Below, in pieces: positions 1-8,511 of a stretch of DNA of 64,000 nucleotides; position 1 is the first letter of the stretch, and each line of letters starts with the position of its first letter. A program made the translations under genes and the position numbers. A model generated the notes under the pieces. It was not told the DNA's origin, did no database searches, and saw nothing but the letters and a program-made list of their open reading frames with translations. Origin of the DNA: Emiliania huxleyi CCMP1516 (taxonomy: Eukaryota > Haptophyta > Isochrysidales > Noelaerhabdaceae); assembly GCF_000372725.1 (NCBI RefSeq), contig NW_005201091.1, positions 231,183 to 295,182 of the forward strand, in the 5' to 3' direction.

Positions 1-1584
1 TCGCCGCAGCCTCCGCTACCGCCGCCGCCGCCTCCGCTGCCGCCGCCGCCGGCACTGCCGCCGCCTCCTCCGCCCTCCTCCGCTGCTGGCTCGGCATGTG
101 CTCTCTTCGCGGCGGTGCAAACCGGCGAGCTGCTGTCGGGCGCCCCGCGCTTCTTCACGCCTTCCGGGAGGAGGAGGAGGGCCTTTGACTCGGAACCAGA
201 GGCTCTGTCGGGCGACCCAGCGCTTCACACGCCTCCCGCCCCTGCCTCCGCCGCCGCCCCCGCCGCCCCCGCCGCCGCCGCCGCCGCCGCCGCTGCCGGC
301 AGAGGCGGCGCTGAGGTGATACGCGGTGCGGCGATGCCGCTTGCTGCCCTCTTAGCCTGGCGGCGCGCCTGCAGGAAGGGGAAAGGTCCGGGAAGGGACC
401 GGGGAGGGTCTGGGGAGGGGCCTGGGAGGGGGTTTGGGGAGGGGCCTGGGGAGGGTCTGGGAAGTCTTCTTTTGCCCTGGTGGCGCGCCTGGTTGCGCGC
501 GCGTGCAGAGAGCGCGTCGCCCGACGCCTCGATCACGCGCGCCTTGGTTCACAGCTGCTGCTGTGAAGAGACGCCGTCCACACCCGCAGCCTCACGACGC
601 CGCGAGCACGCGCGCCACGGCGGCAGCGTCTGCGCCTGCGGGCGCCCACGCCGCCCGGCGAGCTGACGGCGCGGCGCCGACGGCAGTCAGATCCGCTTCT
701 TGGAGCAGCTCGTCGCTCTGCCCGCCCAGCGCCTGGAGACACTTCCCGGACACGTCCGGTCTTGCTGGCGACATGTCGGCATTTCTTGTCCACCGAGGCA
801 CAGCCGAGGTACAGCCGAGGCACAGCCGAGGCACAGCCGAGGTACAGCCGAGGCACAGCCGAGGCACAGCCGAGGCACAGCCGAGGCACAGCCGAGGCAC
901 AGCCGAGGCACAGCCGAGGTACAGCCGAAACACAGCCGAAACACAGCCGAGGTTTTCCGAGGCACAGCCGAGACACAGCCGAAACACAGCCGAGAGACAG
1001 CCGAGGCACAGCCGAGAGACAGCCGAGGTGTGAGCGCCTGCCGAACCGACTCCATCCCTAGCTGCTGCTGCAGCAGCCGCCTCTGCCGCAGCAGACGCTC
1101 GCGGCCAGAGAGGCCGCCCGCGCTGCCCGCGTCCTCCTCGTCGAACTCCGACCCGCCCGACGCGAGGAGCGGCCGCCTAGACACTTCCGAGACGCTTCCG
1201 AGACACTTCCTAGACAACTTCGCCCGACGCGAGGAGCGGCCGCCCGTGCGCCAGCACCGACGCCATCTCAAACGAGCGGAACGAGAGCCACGCACCCTCC
1301 GCCTCGGCACGGGCGGCCGCCTCGGCCGCCTCGTCGGGCTCCTCCGGCTGCTCCGGAGACCACGCGTCGGCCGCCTCGGCCACGGCCTGCAGCGCCGCCG
1401 CCGCTGCACGTCGCGTCGGCCACTCGGACGCGAAGAGGTGCCGCAGGATGTGCTGGAGCAGCACGTGCAGCTGCGCCGGGTGGGCGCGCTGCAGCTCGCC
1501 GAGCTGGCGGGCGGCGGCGAGCCTTGCCGCCTCGGACGGCCCGTTGGCCAGGAGGGCGACGAGCTTCTGCAGCCGGGTGGGCAT
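1..1584 (-). CDS. BTAF1: BTAF1/Mot1-type TBP-associated ATPase, N-terminal part (5' exons only; runs off the window)
   Basis: The N-terminus matches the start of BTAF1/Mot1, the Swi2/Snf2 ATPase that strips TBP from DNA. It has a first HEAT-like helix pair (TRLQKLVALLANG, AARQLGELQRAHP), then WPTRRAAAAALQAV and a GRPLLASGGSEFDEEDAGS segment followed by RERLLRQRRLLQQQLGM, in the same order as the human protein. The start is the ATG at 1584. Three introns are supported on the minus strand: 1177-1243, 733-1037 and 369-488. All are GC-AG and all begin with a copy of the next exon's first bases. Joining across them restores the family reading, for example the QALGGQSDELLQEADL stretch. The ATPase domain lies outside the window. 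The gene is divergent from the one at 1680 and shares a gap of about 95 bp with it. The region below 360 is low-complexity and its exons are uncertain. Confidence 0.85.
785..1030. repeat. 11-bp minisatellite (CACAGCCGAGG) filling a BTAF1 intron
   Basis: About 22 tandem units of CACAGCCGAGG/TACAGCCGAGG with point variants lie inside intron 733-1037. The same unit recurs in MetRS and GT77 introns at 21770-21955 and 45410-45545, in either orientation relative to transcription. Confidence 0.9.
1177..1243 (-). repeat. 67-bp GC-AG intron between 22-bp perfect direct repeats
   Basis: Positions 1155-1176 and 1222-1243 are identical. One copy begins the intron and the other begins the next exon of the BTAF1 gene. 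The interior is about four units of an 11-bp repeat (GAAGTGTCTCG type on the sense strand). Confidence 0.8.
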
Positions 1585-1679
1585 GCGTCTAGTAGTGTAG
1601 CACTCGAGCGGCTCTGAGGGCTGCTCTTGCGGCCGTTGAGCACACACACACACACGCGCGCAGGCTGCGCCGTTTAGTT

Positions 1680-2417
1680 ATGAGACGGCCCCACTCCCCG
1701 CCTACAACCTTGTTTCTTTTTTGCACGGCGGTGGCGTCGGTCGCGCTCCTCTCTCCCTCGGCGCTCGTGGCGGCGAAGCTCAGCGAGGCCCGGGTCGTGC
1801 CCGCGGCCTCGCTTCCGATGGCGGCCTCGCAGCCGACCATCGACCTCGACGAGAGCATCGCGGCTCTCGCGGCGCGCGCCCACGTCTCTGCGCCAAACAA
1901 GAAGCTGCTGCAGAAGAAGCTGCTCCAGCAGGGCGTGGGCAATGTGGCGGAGCTGCTCGTTGTGATCCAGGGCGGCACGAGCGCGACGGCCCTCGGTCTC
2001 TCGCCCGCCGCGCTCGCGCTGTGCGAGCGCGTGCTGCCCGACGAGACGCTGCGCAGCGCAGAGGCCGCAGCAGCAGCTCTCGCAGCTGCCTTTGCCGCGC
2101 TCTCCGTCGCCGGCCCGCCTGGGCCTGCGGCTGGCGCGCAGGCGGGCGGCGCGGCCGCAGCCGCTGGCGGGCGCGGCCTCGGCGCCACGCGCGGCGGCGA
2201 GGCTTACACCTCCGACGAGGAGGAGGCAGCAGCTGCTGCTGCTTCCCTCTCTGAGGAGCAGTTTGGACCCCGCCTCCCCACCGCCAGCGCTGGTACGAGC
2301 GCGGCGGTGGTGGACGGCGAGGAGGGGCGGCGGCTGGCGGCAGAGGCCGCAGCGGCGACCGCACCCTGCGCGCGGAGCGCGGCGCCTGCGGTGGCGCAGG
2401 CCGCAGAGGCGGGTTAG
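1680..2417 (+). CDS. Unrecognised Ala-rich protein with possible signal or transit peptide
   Basis: This is one open frame of 245 codons, starting at the ATG at 1680 and ending with TAG at 2415-2417. Residues 8-33 form a hydrophobic stretch after MRRPHSPP, suggesting a signal or organelle-targeting sequence. Residues 47-125 are moderately complex and look like real protein (a run of Lys and Gln near KKLLQKKLLQQ, then NVAELLVVIQGG). Residues 125-245 are Ala/Gly-rich with an acidic patch (TSDEEEAA). I do not recognise a family. It is divergently transcribed from BTAF1. The opposite strand also carries long open frames because of the base composition, so coding status rests on the N-terminal half only. 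Confidence 0.5.
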   Translation: MRRPHSPPTTLFLFCTAVASVALLSPSALVAAKLSEARVVPAASLPMAASQPTIDLDESIAALAARAHVSAPNKKLLQKKLLQQGVGNVAELLVVIQGGTSATALGLSPAALALCERVLPDETLRSAEAAAAALAAAFAALSVAGPPGPAAGAQAGGAAAAAGGRGLGATRGGEAYTSDEEEAAAAAASLSEEQFGPRLPTASAGTSAAVVDGEEGRRLAAEAAAATAPCARSAAPAVAQAAEAG

Positions 2418-2547
2418 ACCACTGGGTCCGACCCACTGGAGGAGGAAGTTATCCCCGGCGGCGCGGCGCCGGCGGAGGGGGAGGAGGGCGGCCGCTCTCG
2501 CTCGTCGAATGGACCTGGACGCGCCCCATATTGGGGGCCCGCCGGCA

Positions 2548-3111
2548 TTACCCCGCCCGAGACGCCGACGGGACGCCTTCGGTGGCACGCTCGGCGGCGA
2601 GTTTGTGGCAGCCCCACAGCAAGCGCGGCGTCGAGCCTATTCGGTCTGGTCGGTTCGCGGCACTCACTGGGTGCCAGGGAGTGCCGCCGACACGCGAGCG
2701 GTGCTTCCTGGCAGCGCGCGCCGGCTGTGGGGCTGCCACAAACTCGACACGCTTTTTCGGGCATTTTCGACGCTTTTGTGCATATACCGTCATCTGCCGC
2801 AGCTCGTCGGCGATGCCGTCCCGCCAGCCTTTCGTGATGCCCACCACTGCGCGCTCAACGGACGGCGTGACGAGCAGCTTCTCGAGGACCGGCGCGCGGA
2901 GCGGCTGGCCGTCGGCCGTCCAGAAGCTCACCTCGTCGCCGCTCACGGTGACGGTGGCGCCGAGCACGGCCATTGTCAGCGCCTGGAACGCCTTCTCTTG
3001 CTGCACGGCGAGCGCCTCGGCCCTGAGCAGGCGCATCATGAAGTCGAGCTCCGGGTCCTCGGGGCAGATCTTGCTCTCCCACAGCGTGGCCTTCCCATTG
3101 AGCTTGGCCAT
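2548..3111 (-). CDS. Unrecognised protein; C-terminal end overlaps a foldback repeat
   Basis: The minus-strand frame starts at the ATG at 3111 (MAKLNGKATLWESK). It reads about 115 residues of normal complexity, including PEDPELDFMMRLLRAEALAV and a GDEVSFWTADGQPLRAPVLE stretch, then a basic tail (KRRKCPKKRVEF). I do not recognise the family. The last 65 or so residues are encoded inside the inverted-repeat element at 2598-2746, so the original stop codon was probably displaced or the true 3' end is spliced away. It is convergent with the gene at 1680-2417. Confidence 0.45.
   Translation of the reverse strand: MAKLNGKATLWESKICPEDPELDFMMRLLRAEALAVQQEKAFQALTMAVLGATVTVSGDEVSFWTADGQPLRAPVLEKLLVTPSVERAVVGITKGWRDGIADELRQMTVYAQKRRKCPKKRVEFVAAPQPARAARKHRSRVGGTPWHPVSAANRPDRIGSTPRLLWGCHKLAAERATEGVPSASRAG
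2598..2746. mobile_element. Foldback/MITE-like element with 23-bp perfect terminal inverted repeats
   Basis: Left arm 2598-2620 and right arm 2724-2746 are exact reverse complements (GTTTGTGGCAGCCCCACAGC core). Inside is a second small hairpin, CGGCACTC with GAGTGCCG, near 2658-2694. Total length is about 149 bp with no coding capacity of its own. The size and structure fit a non-autonomous inverted-repeat transposon. No target-site duplication is obvious. Confidence 0.6.
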
Positions 3112-3449
3112 GAACTGCAGAGTGCCGGGAAAAAGAAAATTAGTTCGGAGTATGGGGACGCCTGCAATTTGACTGCATGCAATCCATGCTCCCGAGTTGG
3201 GGTCCTGCAATCATCGCAATCCCACGCAATCAAGTGAATCTCAGTGGGATTCCTCGCGCGCCCACTCTCTCTCAATTGCATGTCGCCCCGGGCTTTTCTT
3301 TTCCCATCCCCTACCTCGCCGCGAAGAAGAAATCCAGCCTGGGTTGGCCGCCGGAAAAGAAATCCATACTGGTACTCCGCGGTTTCTTTTTCTCATCCCC
3401 TACCTTCACACTGCTGTGAACAGGTGCCGAACCCATACTGTGACCTCAG

Positions 3450-4204
3450 AGCATATGCGAGGCGGAGGGCTTGCGCTTGCACCTCTCGAGCAGCAGCAGC
3501 ACCGGCTACAAAAACGTGTTTAAGAACTCTGGCCGCTTCGTGGCGCAGTACAAGGTGGGCGTAAGGGCTGTCTACCTCGGCCTCTTCGACACGGCGGTGG
3601 AGGCGGCGGTGGCGTACGCGCGGTCGGTCGGCGAGTACCAGCCTCCGGCTCAACCTCCCCCGACGGTGGTGACAGAGGCGGAAGGCTTTCAGCTGCACCT
3701 CTCCAGCACCAACAGCACCGGCTACAAGGGCGTGTGCGAGCGCTCTGGCCGCTTCGAGGCGAAGCACCGGGTGGACGGAAGGCAGGTCTACATCGGCAAC
3801 TTCGGCACGGCGGTGGAGGCGGCGGTGGCCTATGCGCGGGCGGTCGGCGAGTACCAGCCTCCGGCGGTGGCTGCGGAGGCGGAGGGCTTGCGCTTGCACC
3901 TCTCGAGCAGCAACGGCACCGGTTACAAGAACGTGTTCAAGCAGGCCTCTTCTGGCCGCTTTGTAGCGCAGCACATGGTGGACGGAAAAAATGTCTTCCT
4001 TGGCATCTTTGACACGGCGATGGAGGCGGCGGTAGCGTATGCGAAGGCGATCGCGGCGCCCGCGACAGGAGAGGCAGGGCCGTCCGCGGCGTACACGCGA
4101 GCAGTCGGCCGCAAACGGCATCGCCACTGCCCGTGGGACGCTGCGGGTAAGCAAGATCTGCCACATCTGCTTGTTCTGCTTTAGGCCGCGCGAGGAGGAG
4201 GAGA

Positions 4205-4248
<44 letters not shown>

Positions 4249-4473
4249 GAGCAAGAGATCGAGGTGGAGCTGGAGACGCAGGAGGAGGAGCCGTTCAACC
4301 TGCCCCGCACCGTGCACAAGCTCAAGCGTTTCTTCTCCAACGACGTGCAGTCGATCGCCGGCTTCAAGCCCGCCCTCGAGCGGATGGAGGTGGAGGCGTA
4401 CGGCGCGGTGAAGACGGGCGCCCTGGACTTGCGCGTGCGCTCGCTCTCGCTCGAGTTCAGCGCCGGGCTCTAG
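3450..4473 (+). CDS. Triple AP2-like domain protein with polyglutamine tract
   Basis: Three tandem AP2/ERF-type modules share the pattern L(H)LSS..(S/G)TGYK.V, then SGRF.A....DG..V.LG.F.TA.EAAVAYA. They lie at about 3471-3640, 3690-3860 and 3888-4060. AP2 modules bind DNA as a three-stranded sheet plus helix, so a sequence-specific DNA-binding role is likely. The frame opens after an apparent acceptor at 3448-3449, so at least one 5' exon is missing. Downstream a polyQ tract (4207-4245), an acidic stretch and a well-formed tail (NLPRTVHKLKRFFSNDVQSI) end at TAG 4471-4473. The tail is in another frame. A short intron near 4151-4184 (GC-AG) would join the two, whereas the GT donor at 4147 would not keep frame. 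The tail could instead be a separate gene. Confidence 0.7.
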
Positions 4474-5365
4474 TTTATTCGAACTTTGGTGCGGACCCCC
4501 CGTCTCTAGCTGTGAGCAGGCGGGCGACGTGCCGAGCCGCTCTAGTTAGCGCGAGCGCCCTAGGTAGGGGGACGCATAGCTGTCGACCCTCGCGCTGGAG
4601 GCGGCAGCGACTGCTTGCCGGCTGCACCGCACGTTGCTCGGGAGGTTTTTTGAAAGAATTTTACAGCGAAACTCTCTCGCACGACACTGGGCACACGGGA
4701 CTGAGGCTAACACATTGATTGATTGCTGGGAAGGCGAAACACAGTCCGACCAACGACTGGGACACCAACGCGGTATGGGTGGACGCACGAGGACGGGCGA
4801 TGACGGTCACACAGGAGCGATACACAGAACCACAAGACAAGACACTCAGCCAAACTGACTGCCACACATCCTGAGCGTACTTCCCTAGTCACCCGCGGCC
4901 GGACTCCATCCGGCACGCGTCGCTGGGCGCTCAGAGCCGCGTCCCCTGCTCGCCACCCCGACGCCCAAGGCGCCCGAGCCGAACGACAGGCGGCACGCGA
5001 AGACTGGTTGCAATCCCGCCGACCGCCAGGCCGCGGGATGATGCGTGCGTGGTCTTGTAGTGGGTCTCGGAAGCTCCCCTCTCGGGCTAGGAGCCAGCCC
5101 CTCTCCCTTGCCCTCGGAGCAGTGTGTCCGAGTCGAGGCGTGTGGAAGGGTGCGCGCGGCCACACAGGTGCACGAAAAAAGAAAGGCGTGACCAGGCGCA
5201 CGGACGGCCGACCCGGAGCTACGGTTCGTGCGATTGCCCGTCTTCTTCCAGCCCTCCGGCTCTCCTCCACAGGGGAGCTTTGTTGTAAAATTCTTGAACA
5301 GAAGTTACCGCCTCCTCAGTGGGTTCCAACAGCCCTCCTCGGCGGGTTTCAGCCGCCCGGAGCAT
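4474..5365. other. Intergenic region
   Basis: No supported gene. It holds one copy of a recurrent motif at about 4646-4693 (AAAGAATTTTACAGCGAAAC, then TCTCTCGCACGACAC) and a partial copy in the other orientation at 5277-5297. Both lie upstream of the carrier gene at 5366. Confidence 0.5.
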
Positions 5366-7129
5366 ATGCTGACAATCCTGGCGCAAAGCCTTGCGGTGGC
5401 CGGCAAGGCAATCGCCAACGTCTTTGCCGTCTGCGTCGCCGGCGCCTACGCTGCACACCATGGCATCATGGACGTCAGCTCCATGCAGAGGATGTCGCAG
5501 CTCATGCTAGCGGTCCTCTTCCCCGGCCTCGCCCTCTCCTTCTTCTCCTCCTTCTCGCCGCAGCGCATTGTCGCGTGGTGCGGAGTCGCATTGATTGCGA
5601 TGACGCAGCTCGGCCTCGGGTTCCTCCTAGGCCGCCTCGCTGGGAGCGCCCTGTGCATCCCGCGCCCTTACTCCCAGTTGATGGCGTTGGTCACCGCCCT
5701 GGGCAACGCCTTCATTATGCCTCTCGTCATGCTCAAGCCCATGGCCGCGACCTGGAGCCTGGCCGCGACCTGGGACGAGGAGCACCCGGACGAGGAGTCC
5801 ATCGACGTTGGCAGGGGGGTGGTGGCAATGTATTCTGTAATCTGGTTTGTATTTGCCTTCGCCTTTGGGCGGCCGTACGCGCGGGCCTGCCTCGCGCCGC
5901 CGCCGCCGCCGACGCCCGCCAAAGGTGTCGTGTGGCCTCCGACAGCGCTCGACGCAACCGGCCGCGCCCTCGTCACCTCCGCCGAGAGGCGCAGGGGAAT
6001 GCCAACAACGCAGAGCAAAGACGGCTGGCTGGCATGCTGCACAAGCCTGGCGGCCAGCACTGCAGATCCGGTCATCATTTGCGTCTTGATAGCGATGGGT
6101 ATCGGCTGCGTCGCGCCAGTCAAGCGGGCCCTGCTCGAGGGCGGTGCGCTCGACTGGCTTGGCGACGCATGGACCTCTCTCGGGCAGTGCGGGTCGATAC
6201 TAAACATCACCCTCCTGGGCGCCTCGCTCTGGCGCTCGCGCAGGCCGCCGCGTCAAACTGCACCGGCGCCAAGCTCGGTCGACGCGACGATGTCGATCTC
6301 GCTCGGCGAGAGGGCGGCGCCAGAGGAGGAGAAGGCGGACGAACTGGAGCCATCGGTGTCGATGTCGGTCAAGGATCGATCGGGGGTGAAGGAGTCGATA
6401 GCAAGGGTGTCCGTCTGGCCCCCACCGCGCGAAACGGGCAAGTCAGATTTGTCGCGCCCCTCACGTGCCGACGAGAGCTCGGCCGCTTTCGCAGCGCTGC
6501 CGCAGGTGCGCACGTCGCGCCTCTCGCTGGCCGACATCGACCATTCTGTCTTGGTGGCGAGCCGTGAGACGGAGGCCGGGGGTGGCCAGACCGTTGACGA
6601 CGTCCCTCTCGGCCGGCTGGTGCTCGGCTGCATCCTGACCAATTACGTCGCCAAGCCAGCGATCTGCCTCCCCCTCACCTATTTGGCGACAGAAACGGGC
6701 ATCCTTCCCTTCCATCCGATGCTCTTGCTGGTCCTGCACCTCGAGGCCGCGATGCCGCCTGCCACCACGGTTCTCGCCATCTTTGCCGTCATCGGCAACG
6801 AGCGCGTCACGAGCGTGTTTGCCGCGGTGTTCTTGCCAATGTACGTTGTGTCCGTTGTTGCCATCTCGCTCGTCATCCTCATCGCAGTGCGCTATACCCT
6901 TCCGCCGCCCCCCCTCGGAGCGAACCCCGTCTCGCCTGCCAGCCCTCTCGCCCCCTACGCATCCCTCCCAGGTCATGATCATCGACGCTCAATCGCCGAT
7001 GGGGAAGGAGGGCTTGTCGAGAAGGAGCTGATTAAGAATCGGAAAGAAAGAAAAGCGTCCGCAGCATTAAGATTCGGTACTCGCGAGGCCGCCTTTGAAA
7101 ATCCGACAAAGTTAATTTTTTTGCGCTAG
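5366..7129 (+). CDS. Auxin-efflux-carrier family (PIN/PILS-like) membrane transporter
   Basis: This is a single-exon frame of about 587 residues from the ATG at 5366; an upstream in-frame start at 5228 would add a less convincing extension. The fold pattern is that of the Mem_trans family: about five N-terminal membrane segments (residues 1-150, with NVFAVCVAGAYAAHHGI, MLAVLFPGLALSFFSSFS and ALGNAFIMPLVML), a long hydrophilic loop rich in Ser, Glu and Arg, then about five C-terminal segments (LGCILTNYVAKPAICLPLTY, MLLLVLHLEAAMPPATTVLA, VFAAVFLPMYVVSVVAISLV). Such proteins export auxin-like or other small acids, usually at the ER or plasma membrane. In algae the substrate is unknown. No intron is needed to keep the frame, which is unusual in this window. 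Confidence 0.8.
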   Translation: MLTILAQSLAVAGKAIANVFAVCVAGAYAAHHGIMDVSSMQRMSQLMLAVLFPGLALSFFSSFSPQRIVAWCGVALIAMTQLGLGFLLGRLAGSALCIPRPYSQLMALVTALGNAFIMPLVMLKPMAATWSLAATWDEEHPDEESIDVGRGVVAMYSVIWFVFAFAFGRPYARACLAPPPPPTPAKGVVWPPTALDATGRALVTSAERRRGMPTTQSKDGWLACCTSLAASTADPVIICVLIAMGIGCVAPVKRALLEGGALDWLGDAWTSLGQCGSILNITLLGASLWRSRRPPRQTAPAPSSVDATMSISLGERAAPEEEKADELEPSVSMSVKDRSGVKESIARVSVWPPPRETGKSDLSRPSRADESSAAFAALPQVRTSRLSLADIDHSVLVASRETEAGGGQTVDDVPLGRLVLGCILTNYVAKPAICLPLTYLATETGILPFHPMLLLVLHLEAAMPPATTVLAIFAVIGNERVTSVFAAVFLPMYVVSVVAISLVILIAVRYTLPPPPLGANPVSPASPLAPYASLPGHDHRRSIADGEGGLVEKELIKNRKERKASAALRFGTREAAFENPTKLIFLR

Positions 7130-7231
7130 CCTTTTTGTCAATATCAAACAAGAAGGGACACAAACATGAGACGCGCCGCACACACACACACACCGCACTG
7201 CACCCTGCACCCCGCCACCCGGCGCCCGCGC

Positions 7232-8109
<878 letters not shown>

Positions 8110-8182
8110 ATATCTATATTTTTACCCCTTCGCGCCGACCGCCCGTATTACGATATCACCACGCCGCCACGCTCGCAAGGGC

Positions 8183-8251
8183 CGCCTAAGCGCCTAAGCA
8201 CCCTAAGCTTCCCACCCCGCTTACGGCTTAGGCCGCTTAGGCGCTTAGGCG
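8183..8251. repeat. Inverted repeat with 16-bp perfect arms
   Basis: Arms 8183-8198 (CGCCTAAGCGCCTAAG) and 8236-8251 are exact reverse complements. Further CTTAGG-type units lie in the 37-bp spacer, so several hairpins are possible. Confidence 0.75.
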
Positions 8252-8511
8252 AGTGACGGCCGACTTGAACGCGCCTGGGAGAGCCACTCAGCACTAAGTG
8301 GTGTGCGAGCGTGTAGCCTTTAGCGTGCAGTCGGCCACATGCATCCATATCCACCCGATAATACCGGAGAAACACACAATTCCCGCGTTTGTGAGAGCGC
8401 GCGGCCGTGGACACCGAGCGTACAAGAACACCATGGTCGCGCGCGGCTCCCCTCACACCGATCACTGTGCAAAACCTCGCGATGAGGCGACCGACTCAAA
8501 GCTGCGTGCGA

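Noticed and set aside
1..350. Poly-Pro/poly-Arg frames at the window start
   Set aside because: CCG/GCC repeats read in all frames; this region more likely holds low-complexity exon or intron of BTAF1.
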